Below, one piece after another: positions 23,113 through 34,372 of a stretch of DNA of 64,000 nucleotides. The translations under genes were made by a program, and so were the position numbers. The notes beneath the pieces were generated by a model. It made no database searches. It was not told the DNA's origin and saw nothing but the letters and a program-made list of their open reading frames with translations. The DNA is from Rhinopithecus roxellana (taxonomy: Eukaryota > Chordata > Mammalia > Primates > Cercopithecidae): assembly GCF_007565055.1 (NCBI RefSeq), contig NC_044561.1, positions 26,692,114-26,756,113 on the forward strand, in the 5' to 3' direction. Numbering within the stretch: position 1 is the first letter of the stretch; each line of letters starts with the position of its first letter.

Positions 23113-23473
23113 TCCCTTCCCTCCCCTCCCCTCCCCTCCCCTCCCCTCCCCTCCCCTCCCCTCCCCTCCCCTTTCCTTCCCTTCCCTCCCCTCCCCTCCC
23201 CTCCCCTCCCCTTTCCTCCCCTCCCCTCCCCTCCCCTCCCCTCCCCTCTCCTCCCCTCCCCTCCCCTCTCCTCCCCTCCCCTTCCCTCCCCTTTCCTTCC
23301 CTTCCCTTCCCTCCCCTCCCCTCCCCTCCCCTCCCCTCTCCTTCCCTTTTCTTCCCTTCCCTTCCCTTCCCTCCCCTCCCCCTCCCTTCCCCTCTCCTCC
23401 CCTCTCCTCCCCTCCCCTCTCCTCCCCTCCCCTTCTCTTCCCCCCCTCCCCTCCTCTCCCCTTCCCTTCCCTC
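23113..23473. repeat. (CCCCT)n-type pyrimidine tract, about 360 bp
   Basis: An almost pure C/T strand built on CTCCC/CCCCT pentamers with TTCCC and TCTCC variants. The complementary strand is (GGGGA)n, which contains many G4-capable runs. The frames of up to 206 codons here code only Pro-Ser-Leu or Gly-Glu-Arg strings. Confidence 0.97.
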
Positions 23474-23770
23474 AATCCATTGAGATTTATGTTGTTGTGA
23501 GTAGTAAGGTAAAAATCCAATATCATTATTATTTTACAAACAGCTACACTGTCTCTCAACACATTTATTGAATTTTCCGTCTCCCCCACCCCCATTTTGA
23601 AATGATGCTTTTATTGCAGGCTAAGTTTCTGTATGCACTTGGGCCTATTTCCACAGCTTCCATCTGATCTGATCGATTGATCAGTTTATATTCCAATATC
23701 ACACTGCTTTCATTAGCATAGCTATGTGTGATAATACTTGGTAAGGAGTGTAAATTCCCATTCCATACTT
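23474..23770 (-). mobile_element. L1M LINE fragment (ORF2), antisense, right of the CCCCT tract
   Basis: 'gtaaggtaaaaatccaatatc', then 'acacatttattgaattttcc', then 'ttctgtatgcacttgggcc' and 'caatatcacactgctttcat' follow antisense L1 order. It probably belongs to the same element as 21960-22740. Confidence 0.65.
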
Positions 23771-24160
23771 TTTTCATAACATCTCCCTCGGCTACTGTAA
23801 ACCCAACAAAAAATTCTAAGGCCCCCCCACCATCTGAGTGGACTTCCTCCGTGGCCAGGGCACACTACAGTTCCACCTAAAAGACAGGTTCAGCCCTTGG
23901 TGGGAAATGGGGGTTGGACATGCCTCATTATAGCCCTCCAGCGTTAACATCAACACAGACCTCACGTCTTTCTCCATTATCACTGGATTTACTTTAAGTA
24001 TTCCCATACTAGACAGTGTTATGTAATGTAGACATGACTCTCCTGTGCAGATTGTTTATGCGTTGTGTATATTGCTTTATAACATTTCAAATCTTCTAAT
24101 CTATTCTCTTGTATTAAATATAATTTAAAAAAAAGAAACACTTAACAATCTATTCCCTCT
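23771..24160. other. Unassigned AT-rich sequence
   Basis: Probably old LINE-derived in part; no gene. Confidence 0.3.
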
Positions 24161-24164
24161 GAAG

Positions 24165-24546
24165 TCTGATAACTGAAGGCTTCATCTGCATGACAGAACT
24201 TGGTCTCCAAGACCTCTTATTGTCACCCATTCCTTTCTACAGATAATAATTATTTCAACCCATTGCCAATCAGAAAATTTTTAAATCTGCCTGAGACTTG
24301 GAAGCCCCCTCCCCACCCCCTGCTTCAAGTTGTCCCACCTTTCTGGACCAGGCCAACGTACATCTTAAGTGTATTTGATGGATGTCTCATGCCTCCCTAA
24401 AATGTATAAAAACCAAGCTGCATCCAGAGCGCCCTGGGCCCATGTTCTCAGGGTCTCCTGAGGGCTGTGTCACGGGCCATGGTCACTCATATTTGGCTCA
24501 GAATAAACCTCTTTAAACATTTTACACAGTTTGACTCTTTGTTGAC
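24165..24546 (+). mobile_element. ERV1-type LTR, MER4-group-like
   Basis: The order matches MER4-type LTRs: 'gccaatcagaaaatttttaa', 'ttgtcccacctttctggacc', 'gtctcatgcctccctaaaat', TATA box TATAAA at 24405-24410, a GGGCCCATGTTCTCAGG stretch, and poly-A signal AATAAA at 24502-24507. Only an LTR is present, with no internal retroviral region or provirus next to it. The limits are approximate. Confidence 0.7.
24405..24410 (+). promoter_or_regulatory. TATA box of the MER4-like LTR
   Basis: TATAAA in the LTR position where ERV1 LTRs start transcription. About 90 bases downstream is the LTR AATAAA. Whether it is active cannot be told from sequence. Confidence 0.5.
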
Positions 24547-24559
24547 AATACTCTTGCTG

Positions 24560-26680
24560 GTTTGCATGTGGTGTTCAGCTTGAGAATCTCTCTCACACAC
24601 ACTGGAGGTTTAAATAAATATATACACATAATTGGGATCCTATACATTATTCAGACCCACATGTATTCACACATCACTTAGGGAAGCGTTGGCTTCTGGA
24701 TGTGGGCAGGCTGCCTCTCCAGGACCATGGTGAGACTTCGCATTTGTTCAGAGATCTTGGGATGAATTCCTGAGTCCTGTTCAATAATCTTCTTCACAAA
24801 ATATTGGGCATTGCTATTTTGGTTTACTCTTACACAGTTTTACAAACTTTATGTTCCTAATGCATACATAGAATATTTTCTCTCATCTTATCTTCCTGTA
24901 CTGTTTAAATACAATTTTTTGGCTCCTTGGAATGATATATTATAAATGTTTGTGATAAAATCAGTGCCCATACACTCACCCCTTAGGAAACAGAACACAC
25001 CGGAGTGCCAACTCGTGCACACTCTGCACCCCACTAAGGTGCCACCTGATCTGATTTTGCTTTCCCGTTCTCTTCTTTTCCTTTATTATTTTACCAAATT
25101 GGTGTCTCTCCCAAAGCAATGGATTGCTTAGTCTTTCTTGTTTGTGAGCTTTATCCAAATCGTACCGGTGTTTCTGCAATTGTCTGTAATTTGTGGTTGT
25201 CACTCAGCCGTGAAGGTCGAAGAGCCCTCCATGGAGATGGCCGTGGCCGTGGTTTACTCAGTGTCCTTGTGACATGGAATAAAATCACAGAGTCTTTTGA
25301 TCACGGGCCATTCACTCGCTCCCCTGCTGACATTTGGGTCGGTTCCAAGTCTTCTGCTACCAGCAATGCTGCTGTGAATATTCTGTGCCTGGTTCCTGCT
25401 GTGTCCATCTACATTTCTGTGTTTTGATTATTTCTTGTTTTTCTGTTGTTCTGGGGTATATAATGAGACATGGTTTTGCTGGGTCATAGGTGATGAACAC
25501 CTTTAGCTTTTATAAAATGAAACCTAATTATTTCGTACTACCAAAGTGTTTAGAGAAAGCAATAGTTAAGCAATTCCAGTGTTTCATCTATTTGTCTACA
25601 AATCTTTAAAAATTGTGTCAATCTTTTTGGCTTGAGATACATATTTTATTTTTAATTCTTATTTTCCTGATTATTAATCAGATGCATTATTTATGCATTA
25701 ATTGGTCTTTTAATTTTCACTTCAGTGAAAAGCTTCTTGATCCATGTTGCCTGTTGGGTGTGTTTTAAACTATTAATTATTGAGAAGTTATTTTTGTTTT
25801 ATATTTTAAATTTCAATTCTCTATCCGTCACAAGAATTGCAGATATGCTTTGTCAGTTGAATTTACCATTTTTGCGGTGAATTTTGATGAAAAGAAGTTC
25901 TTTTATGGTTTGTACTGTTATTTATTTCGAAAACCTTTCCAAAGCATTTTCTGATATTTTCTTCTAAAATGTTTAAATTTTTTCATTTGCATTTCAGTGG
26001 TTAAGTCACCTGTGTACTTGAATCAAGGCAGAGATCTGATCTACTTTTTCCTATAGTTATCGGTTGAATTAGCACAATTTGTTGGCGGTGTACCCTTCAC
26101 CCAGTAATGTGCAAAATCTGCTCTGTTGTGTGTCAAATAGCCACAGGTCCTGCAGGTTCAAATAAGTGTCTGTTGCTTCCATATTGATAGAGGTTAGCTG
26201 GATATTAAATTCTTAGTCTTGCTCTCTTTCTTTGAGGGATTTGTTTTGGTTTTGTTGAATATTACAGTTGAGAAATCTTAGGCAAATGGATTTCTTAACC
26301 TTCATAGATGACTTCATCTTTTAGCCTTTTCATAAATTGTTTATTTAAAAATTCCAGGACCTTTATTTATTGTGGTATGTTTCAGTGAGCAGTTGTTTGC
26401 TACCAATTTTTTTTTTCACATTTTCCTGGTCTATGGGGTGCTCATTTAATATGTAGATAAAATAATTCTTTAGTGTCTAGAACAACATTTTTAGTTATTT
26501 CTTTAAACATGTTTGCTAGGATATTATCTGGATTTTCTTTGTTGAGGAACACCAATTATTTGTATGTTGAAGCTTCATGTCCACGCTTTTCTCTATATTT
26601 CTCAACTCCTTGGTTTTCCCATTTTGTTTTTCCTTCTCTCCGTGTCCCTGGTGATTTTTGGGGTATTGCACATTCATTTA
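24560..26680 (-). mobile_element. L1M/L1ME LINE, antisense, long degenerate copy
   Basis: Antisense L1 landmarks include 'ccttaggaaacagaacacac' (about 24981), 'gacatttgggtcggttcca' (25329), 'gctgctgtgaatattctgtg' (about 25368) and 'ttgctgggtcataggtgatg' (25475). Beyond 25560 the sequence is AT-rich and less certain. No open reading frame remains. Confidence 0.6.
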
Positions 26681-26952
26681 ATTAGTGAGTGTGCATTTGA
26701 TTTTCCTCTGTGCTGATTCCTAGTCTATCATGGAGGGTAGAGTGTGAGCCACCCTGACCCTGGCAGCCCCCGCATGGATGGTGATTCCTTTTAATGACAG
26801 GAACAGTCGATGAGCAACAACGTAAATTCTGCACCTTCCCTCCCCAGTGGTGACCATTGTAATTCATTTTTGATTTATTGTTTCATGTGTTTCTCCATTT
26901 TTCCATTTAAACAAAAAGAGAAATATTTTTAGAGCTCTGTTCTGTTCACTGT
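26681..26952. other. Unassigned sequence between L1 and the TTCC microsatellite
   Basis: No gene or recognised repeat. Confidence 0.3.
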
Positions 26953-27098
26953 TTCTTTTCTTTCTTCCTTCCTTCCTTCCTTCCTTCCTTCCTTCCTTCC
27001 TTCCTTCCTTCCTTCCTTCCTTCCTTCCTTCCTTCCTTCCTTCCTTCCTTCCCTCCTTCCTTCCCTCTCTCTCTTTCTCTCTCTCTTTCTTTCTTTCT
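26953..27098. repeat. (TTCC)n microsatellite, 22 uninterrupted copies, on the Alu tail side
   Basis: Pure TTCC from 26965 to 27052 (22 units), then TCCC, TCTC and TTTC variants leading into the T-tail of the antisense Alu at 27099. On the Alu sense strand it is a GGAA repeat downstream of the A-tail, so it probably grew from the tail. Confidence 0.95.
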
Positions 27099-27382
27099 TT
27101 TTGAGACGGAGTCTCCGTCTGTCACCCAGGCTGGAGTGCAGTGGCACGATCTCGGCTCACTGCAAGCTCTGCCTCTCGGGTTCAGGCCATTCTCCTGCCT
27201 CAGCCTCCTGAGTAGCTGAGACTACAGGCGCCCACCACCACCCCGGCTAATTTTTTGTGTTTTTACTAGAGACGGGGTTTCACCCTGTTAACCAGGATGG
27301 TCTCGATCTGCTGACCTTGAGATCTGCCCACCTTGGCCTCCCAAAGTGCTGGGATTACAGGCGTGAGCCACCGCACCCAGCC
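27099..27382 (-). mobile_element. AluY-type SINE, antisense
   Basis: Antisense Alu from GAGACGGAGTCTCC to CCGCACCCAGCC, with 'gttaaccaggatggtctcg' and GACCTTGAGATC in the Y/S region. Its tail side carries the TTCC microsatellite, which hides any target-site duplication. Confidence 0.95.
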
Positions 27383-27529
27383 GAGAGACAATACTTTCAA
27401 ATAATTTTATTCTAACAGGGAGCAGAGAAATGGGTCAGTAACTGGAGGGAGGATGAGACAGGAAACTATTTTTTATTATTAGATAAGTGGTTTTAGAGCA
27501 CATTGTTGTGCGTATGAAAATGATTTAGA

Positions 27530-27858
27530 GGCTGGGCATGGTGGGTCATGCCTGTAATCCCAGCACTCTGGGAAGCCAAGGTGGGTAGATCACCTGAGGT
27601 CAGGAGTTCGAGACCAGCCTGGCCAACATAGTGAAACCCTGTCTCTACCAAAAATACAAAAATTAGCCAGGTGTGGTGGCATATGCCTGTAATCCCAGCT
27701 ACTCGGGAGGCTGAGACAAGAGAATCGCTTGAACCTGGGAGGCGGAGGTTGCAGTGAGCCAAGGTTACACTGCTGCACTCCAGCCTGGGTGACAGGGTAA
27801 GACTTCATCTCAAAAAAAAAAAAAAAAGAAAAGAAAAAAAAAAGAAAATAAAAGTATC
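27530..27858 (+). mobile_element. AluS-type SINE
   Basis: Complete dimer starting GGCTGGGCATGGTGGG, with 'cacctgaggtcaggagttcg' and an A-tail interrupted by G. The target-site duplication is not clear. Confidence 0.95.
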
Positions 27859-28979
27859 CAGAGGAAAAGTGAAGACTACTAATGCTGGAGAGAGATGACA
27901 CCATGGAAACAAAGTCCTTGGAAGGTGATTAGGGTCAGGATTTGGTGCAAGGCGGATGGGGGCGTGCAGACAATCGTGTAGAGTAACTACCAAAATGGAC
28001 AGCAGGGCACCGGGCCACAGAGGGAGGCAGGCGCATGACCTCCTGGTGGTGGGGAGAAGGTCTCTTACAATTGGTTCTGTTTTTGTTTTTGTGTGTTTGA
28101 AATAAGAAATGAGGCCCTAAGAGGGGGTGGGGTGTTCAGATAATACTGGGCATTTTAGGAAAAGTAAGTTATGGAGGGGTTGGCTGTCAGACTAGGGGGT
28201 GGCTGGACTGGGCTGGCTGGCCCCGAGGCAGAGCCCAGCCTCCAGCTGCTGCAGAGATTTCCTGGGACCAGAGTCTGGGGGGTGCGGAGGGTGGCCGTCA
28301 ACCTGAGGTTCATGAACGCAGATCTAAGTAGTACCCTCCAGCCCAGCCACTCATTGTCATCAGCACGTCCAACTGCCAGCGCCGGCCTGGGGAAGGCAGA
28401 GTGAGATTCAGCAATGGTGAGTTTGCTTCCTCGTTACAGGAAAGAAGGGGAGAGATGAGCAGAGGATTGGAGGCTTTAGTCAAGGGAACCATTCTGGTGT
28501 TAAACTCCAAGTCCAACCAGGCATGAAAGGGAGGAGATGAAGCATAAGAAACAGGGAAATGCAGGATCCTCTGCTCTTCTTGCTGAGGTTTTAATGTGCT
28601 CTGAATTAAAAAAAAATTTTTTTCTTCAGCCGTCTGAGCTTTGACAGCCCATGTTTCTTCTCCATCTCTGAACAGGGCATCTCTACGTGCAATACTTTGC
28701 TCGCTCTCTCTCTTTTTGTATTCTGTTTTGTTTGTTTGTTTTATAAAGGAATCATTTTGTTTATTGTTGTTTTTCTTGTGTTCATGGTGTTGTGGTTAGT
28801 TAACATTTTTAACCTCTTTGTGCAAATATTTTTTGGTAAATATTTATAGCTTACCACTTCTTTTCACTACTCTTTACTCATTTAATTTTTCTGTGTATAC
28901 ATAAATCAGATGATTCTTCCTTTTTTGTTTCTTTCTTTATAGATATATGAAGTATATATATACATATATTTTCTTTTTA
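27859..28979. other. Single-copy sequence, no gene recognised
   Basis: GC-richer to 28560, AT-rich after. No repeat family or coding frame supported. Confidence 0.4.
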
Positions 28980-28984
28980 ATTTT

Positions 28985-29294
28985 TTTTTCCTTTCTTTTT
29001 TTTTCTTGAGACAGGGTCTTGCTCTGTCACCCAGGCTGGAGTGCGGTGGTGGGATTAATAGCTCACTGCAGCTTCGAACTCCTAGGCTTAAGCGATTCTC
29101 CCACCTCAGCTTCCCAAGTAGCTGGAACTATAGGTGTGCACCGCTGTGCTTAGCTAATTAATTTTTTTAGTTTTTGTATAGCTAAGTCTCGGGTACGTTG
29201 GCCAGGCTGTTCTCGAACTCCTGGCCTCAAGGCATCCCCCCACCTCAGCCTCCCAAAGTGCTGGAATTACAGACCTGAGCCACCACACCTGGCC
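28985..29294 (-). mobile_element. AluJ-type SINE, antisense
   Basis: Old Alu: 'gagacagggtcttgctctg', 'gcttcgaactcctaggctta', 'ctcctggcctcaaggcatcc', ending CACACCTGGCC. High divergence and J-type positions. Confidence 0.9.
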
Positions 29295-29879
29295 TATTTC
29301 TCATCTTTAATAAGGATGTTTTCTTGGAAGGCTGAAGGAGGGTCAGAGCCATGTTCCAAGCTAGCAGGAAATCTCCCTGGCGATAGTCGCTTAGCTGATG
29401 AGACAGGCTGTGTGTGTGGGCAATTGTTTCTCAGGCTTTTCTTCTCCCCACTCTCATTTCTCTAGAAATTTCCCCTCTTTCTTCCCCTTGTTCCCTCTAA
29501 CACAACTGTCTGAAAATGTGGCCTGAAGGGTGACTCCTGGTCAGGGATGCCTTCCTCCTGAGTTCTTAAGGCCAAACTGAGGCCAAGGAGGCTCAAGCTA
29601 TGAGACCAGGCACTTTTCTGGAAATGATTGATTTGGCCTTCAAGCTATGTGGTCCATGTTTTAAAAAAACAAACCTTTAAACTTTTAGGATAGCTTCATA
29701 TTGCATATGATGCAAAACGAAAAGTTGCATCATTTCGTTTTTAAGAGCCCCAGTAGGTACAAAAGCTCAATTATCATTGTTTTTAATTATATTTAAAAGA
29801 GCGTCATGATGATGTAATCACCCTGGCCTGAGCATTTTACTTATTAGATTTCCAATCTTGATTCGGATTTCTCACATAC
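29295..29879. other. Unassigned sequence, no gene
   Basis: No recognised repeat or frame. A short A-run at 29661-29667 and an inverted 'gcaaaacgaaaagttgc' patch near 29711. Confidence 0.35.
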
Positions 29880-30455
29880 CTGTAATTCACTCATTTTGAC
29901 TGTTGCAGGGTATTTCATTGTGGTACTTTAGGTGCAGTTTACTCACCTACGCTCCTGGAAATGGGCATTATACTGTCTCCAGGTTTCGCTGTCCTAAGGC
30001 CATTTGCAGGAAGCTTGTGTGCACATCTCCCATAGGTGTGCAAGAGTTTGGCTTGGGTGTGTAGAAGCAGAATTAGAGGGTCAGAGAGCATGTAAATGTT
30101 CACCTTCAGAAGCTAACACCAAATATTTACACAAATCACTGTAGCAATGTAGCCTCCCATCAGCGTTATGTGTATAAAAAGCGCTCTCTATTCACATCTT
30201 CCAATTATGTTATTTTAGACTTTTAAAAAAATGTGTCTGTCAAATACGTGTAGGATGGTGCCTCGTTGTGGCCTTCACTTGTGCTTTTCTGTTGACTAAT
30301 GAGGCTGAACAACTCTTCATCTGTCTACAGTCTCCATAGTTTTCCTTTTGTATACAATATCTGCTCATGTATTTGGGTCACTTTTATGTTGGGCTGTTTT
30401 GCTTTTACTATTGTGATAAAGGACTTCTTGTACATATTCTTTATATGGATTTTTT
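29880..30455 (-). mobile_element. L1M LINE fragment, antisense
   Basis: Antisense L1 ORF2 3' order: 'gcagaattagagggtcagag', 'aatgtagcctcccatcagcg', 'aggatggtgcctcgttgtgg', 'gttgactaatgaggctgaac'. An Alu cuts it at about 30480. Confidence 0.65.
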
Positions 30456-30474
30456 TGGTGTTTTTTGTTTGTTT

Positions 30475-30779
30475 GTTTTTGTTTTTTTGTTTTGTTTTGA
30501 GACAGAGCCCTGCTCTGTCACCCAAGCTGGAGTGCAAGGGTGTGATCTCAGCTCACTGCAACCTCTGCCTCCTGGTTTCGTGATTCTCCTGTCTCAGCCT
30601 CCCAAGTAGCTGGGATTACAGGCATACACCACCATGCCTGGCTAATGTTTTGTATTTTTGGTAGAGACAGGGTTTCACCATGTTGGTCAGGCTGATCTCG
30701 AACTCCTGACCTCAGGTGACCCTCCTGCCTCGGCCTCCCAATGTGCTGGGATTACAGGTGTGAGCCACCACGCCCAACC
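30475..30779 (-). mobile_element. AluS-type SINE, antisense, inside L1M
   Basis: Antisense Alu with a TTTTGTTT-rich tail, 'gaactcctgacctcaggtga', ending CCACGCCCAACC. L1M sequence resumes immediately after. Confidence 0.93.
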
Positions 30780-31475
30780 TGAAATGGTTCTTTTTCTGTA
30801 TTTTCCCAATTTCTTCTCCCTATTGTAACTTATTGTTGACTCCCACTAAGGTTTGTTTTGATGAATACAGGTTTTTAATTTAAATTCACTCAAATCTGTG
30901 TATTTTAAGTTTTTAGTTAATGTGTTGTGTATTTAATAAGTATTCTCCTTTTCCAAGGTCTAGAAGATACTTACTTTTACGTTCTATGAGAAGTTTTAAA
31001 GTTTTGTTTTTGATATCATTAAGTAATATATCCGGGGTTGATTTTTGTATATAGTGTGAGATAAGAGTTCATCTTTTCTCCACGTCACTTCATCAAATAA
31101 CCCTGTCTTTTCTCAGCTCTCTCACGCCTCTCCTTTTGTAAATCAAAGTTTCATTCTCACCCTTGGTGTGATCCTGGGCTCATTGTTTTGTTTCATTGAC
31201 CAACTTGTCTTTCCTCCTCCCCTTCACTGGCATCAGCACTTCCTGTAAAGCTACAGAAAGCGGCGAATAAACAGGTGCCTATTTCCCCTCCCGGCCCTTC
31301 TTCAGTCCTGGATTTCCTTGTACGTTTATTTTTCCATATGAATTTTAGAATCATCTTATCAAGTTCTGGGAATATTCTTTTCAGGAATCCTGTGAGTAAT
31401 TGAATCTACACCTGGTATCATGTTGGAAATGATTGACATCTTTACACTATCAAATCTTCCTATCCTTAAACATGG
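30780..31475 (-). mobile_element. L1M LINE fragment (ORF2), antisense
   Basis: Continues the L1M order after the Alu, with landmarks 'gtctagaagatacttacttt', 'gataagagttcatcttttctcc' and 'atcaaatcttcctatcctta' (31449). A younger L1P 3' end interrupts it at about 31478. 31170-31310 does not match L1 well and may be a separate insert. Confidence 0.6.
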
Positions 31476-31477
31476 TA

Positions 31478-31835
31478 AAAAAGAATGAGTTCATGTCCTT
31501 TGCAGGGACATGGATGAAACTGGAAACCATCATCCTCAGCAAACTAACACAGGAGCAGAAAACCAAACACCGCCTATTCTCACTCATAAGTGGGAGTTGA
31601 ACAACTGAGAACACATGGACACAGGGAGGGGAACATCACATACCAGGGCCTGTCGGGGGGTTGGGGGAAGGGGAGGGAGAGCATTAGGACAAATACCTAA
31701 TGCATGTGGGGGCTGAAAACCTAGATGACGGGTTGACAGGTGCGGCAAACCTCCATGGCACATATGTACCTGTGTAATAAACCTACACGCTCTGCACATG
31801 TATCCCAGAACTTAAAATTAAACAAAACAAAATAA
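31478..31835 (+). mobile_element. L1P LINE 3' end, 5'-truncated
   Basis: Sense L1 from the AAAAAAGAATGAGTTCATG region of ORF2 through the 3' UTR ('acataccagggcctgtcggg', 'caaacctacacg'-type end) to an A-rich tail. It lacks the first ~5.6 kb. Much less diverged than the antisense L1M around it, so it is a younger insertion. Target-site duplication not clear. Confidence 0.85.
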
Positions 31836-32200
31836 ACACTCGTTATTTGAGAGCAGTTTTAGATTTAGGGAAACCTAGTGAAGCTAATGGAGTTACTCTG
31901 TGCCCATATCCAGTTTTCTTTATTGTTAACATCTTACATTAGTATGATACCTTTGTCGCAAATAATGATCAAATATTGATACATTATTATTAACTAAAAT
32001 CTGTAGATTCAGATTTGTTCAGTTTTTATCTAATGTCCCTTGCTAAACTCTCTATTACTTCCAATAATTCTTCCATAGATTAAATTGATTCCTTTGTAAG
32101 CAACTATTTGCTCTGAAAATAATAATTTTTGTATCTCTTTTCCAATCCTAGGCTTCTCTTTTGTTGTCATTTTTGTTCATTTAGTTTTGTGTCGATTAAG
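31836..32200 (-). mobile_element. Probable L1M fragment, antisense
   Basis: 'attgatacattattattaact' with neighbouring 'aaatctgtagattcagattt' is the kind of sequence found antisense in old L1 3' regions. Degenerate. Confidence 0.45.
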
Positions 32201-32210
32201 ACTTTCAATA

Positions 32211-32483
32211 GGTCCAGGCACAGTGGCTCACACCTGTAATCCTAGTACTTTGGGAGGTCACGGCGGGAGGATCACTTGAGGCCAAGAGTTCAAGACCAGA
32301 CTGGACAATATAGTGGGACCTCATCTCCACAAAAAATTAAAAACTAGTTGGGTGTGGTAACACACATGCATAATTTCAGCTACCTGGGAGGCTGAGGTAG
32401 GAGGATCAAGTCCAGGACATCAAGTGAGCCATGTTCAAGCCACTGCATTCCAGCCTGAGTGACAGAGTGAGACTGTCTCAAGG
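32211..32483 (+). mobile_element. AluJ-type SINE with target-site duplication, little A-tail
   Basis: Old Alu ('aggatcacttgaggccaaga'), with an internal loss in the right arm and almost no A-tail. Flanks actttcaatagg (32201-32212) and actctcaatagg (32484-32495) are a 12-bp duplication with one mismatch. Confidence 0.9.
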
Positions 32484-32495
32484 ACTCTCAATAGG

Positions 32496-32617
32496 ATGTT
32501 GAGTAGAAGTATTTGGATAACTGGTCTCATTTTGATGTTACAGGGACTATCTCTAAGATGCCACTTTTTAGAATAATTATTTTGGGTGTTTCTGGGGTTT
32601 TTATTGGTTTAATAAAC
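32496..32617 (-). mobile_element. L1M fragment, antisense
   Basis: Short antisense ORF2 stretch between two Alus ('atgttgagtagaagtatttgg'). Confidence 0.5.
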
Positions 32618-32621
32618 ATTT

Positions 32622-32913
32622 TTTTTTTTTTTTTGAGACGGAGTCTCGCTCTGTCACCAGGCTGCAGTACAGTGGTGTGATCTTGGCTTTACTGCAACCT
32701 CTGCCTCATGGGTTCAAGCAGTTCTCCTGCCTCAGCCTCCTGGGTAGCTGAGACTAAAGGCATGCGCCACAACACCCAGCTAATTTTTGTATTTTTAGTA
32801 GAGACGAGGTTTCACCATGTTGGCCAGGATGGTCTCGATCTCTTGACCTCATGATCGACCTGCCTTGGCCTCCCAAAGTGCTGGGATTACAGGCATGAGC
32901 CACTGCGTCCAGC
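32622..32913 (-). mobile_element. AluS/Y SINE, antisense
   Basis: Antisense Alu with a T-run, GAGACGGAGTCTCGCTCTG, 'ggccaggatggtctcgatct', ending CTGCGTCCAGC. Flanks aataaacatt (32611) and aataaatatt (32914) form an imperfect target-site duplication. Confidence 0.93.
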
Positions 32914-34059
32914 AATAAATATTCTTTTTTAGGTAAGAATGGTGAGTTAGTTCTCAATTTAGAAAATGTTTTCATCTTAAATGATGGTAATATTTTTAAG
33001 TAAACTTGTCAAAGTATAACATGCATGCAGACAAAGAAGCAAAACATGAATGTACTACTCAGTGAATTGTCCCAAGATGAGCACACTTGTGTAACCAGCA
33101 CTGGGATCAAGAAGCAGAAAGTGGCTGCAGTTTATGAATTGCCCCATTCCCTGGCCAGTTACAACCCTGTTCTCAAGGGAAGCCACAATCCCAATGTCTA
33201 ACCCCATAGGTTAGTTTTGCCTGCTTTTATCCTTTGTATAAATGAAATTATGCTGCACATGCTCATTTGTGCCTTACTGTTTTCACTCTATAGGAAGGAC
33301 GTCCAGACTTTGGGGCATTGTTGTAGATGACCAAGCCTCCTGCTGTAAGTGTTTCACTGCGTGATACACTAAAGTGGATGTGTCTGTTCCATTATTGATG
33401 GGCATTTGGGAAATTCCTAGTTATGCAGTAATGAATAGTGCCTTTATAAACTTTTCATATCATTTGAAGAACCCACATACGCGTTTCTGTGAGACATGAA
33501 CCTAGAAATGAAATTGCTGTGCATAAGGTGTGGATTTGTTGAGCTGTTAAGAATTCTTCCACATGGTTTCCCAAAGTGGTTGTGCCAGTTATATTCCCAC
33601 CAGCAGGGCATGAGCTGCCTTGAACTCCACACCCTCAAGACCTGCTATTGCCTGTCTTTTGCGTTTGGGGCATTCTGGTGGCTGCACACTGGTGTTGAAT
33701 TAGGGCTTTAATTTGCATCCCCCAATAGCTAATGGAGTGCAACAGATTTTCTTGTATTGACCATTTGAACATTTATTTTTATACACTTCTCCTCTGGTCT
33801 TTGGGACCATTTGTTTTGAGTTGCTTGCCTTTATAATTTATATGTATTTTAAAATGCCTTAGATACAAGTCCATTTATTATATGTATTTTAAGTGTTTTG
33901 TGTATTTCAAGTGTTTTTATATGTTTTCCGTGTTATATGTTAATAATTTTCTCTTACTCTGTTCCTTGACATTTACCATTATTAATGTGTCTTCTGATGA
34001 AATTGATCATATATATCCATTTTCTTGTGTTTAGCAATTTTAATATCAAGTTTAAGATT
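32914..34059 (-). mobile_element. L1M (L1MC/ME-like) LINE, antisense
   Basis: Clear antisense order: 'cagcactgggatcaagaagc', 'ctaccccatagg'-like region near 33200, 'gatgggcatttgggaaattc', 'gaaatgaaattgctgtgcat', 'ccaaagtggttgtgccagtt', 'attcccaccagcagggcatg', 'agggctttaatttgcatccc'. This is the 3' half of ORF2 plus part of the 3' region. The frames here are ORF2 remnants with stops. Confidence 0.8.
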
Positions 34060-34070
34060 TTACCTACTCC

Positions 34071-34361
34071 GGCCAGGCACAGTAGCGCATGCCTGTAAAC
34101 CCAGCACTTTAGGAGACTGAGGCAGGTGGATCACCTGAGGTCAGGAGTTCGAGACCGACTTGACTAACATGGTGAAACCCCATCTCTACTAAATACAGAA
34201 AATTAGCTGGGCGTGATGGTGCATGCCTGTAATCCCAGCTACTTGGGAGGCTGAGGCAGGAAAATCACTTGAACCTGGGAGGTGGAGGTTGCAGTGAGCT
34301 GAGATCATGCTATTTGCACTCCAGCCTGGGCAACAAGAGCAAAACTCTGTCCAAAAAAAAA
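34071..34361 (+). mobile_element. AluS-type SINE with target-site duplication, inside L1M
   Basis: Complete Alu from GGCCAGGCACAGTAGC to a short A-tail. Flanks ttacctactcc at 34060-34070 and 34362-34372 are identical. Confidence 0.95.
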
Positions 34362-34372
34362 TTACCTACTCC

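Noticed and set aside
22741..23473. SVA-type element because of the CT-rich tract
   Set aside because: An SVA would start with a CCCTCT hexamer followed by Alu-like, VNTR and SINE-R parts. Here the tract is pentameric, at the wrong end, and none of the other parts is present.
22863..23595. Frames up to 206 codons of Pro-Ser-Leu or Gly-Glu-Arg
   Set aside because: Produced by the CCCCT/GGGGA tract in all frames; no domain or bounded coding signal.
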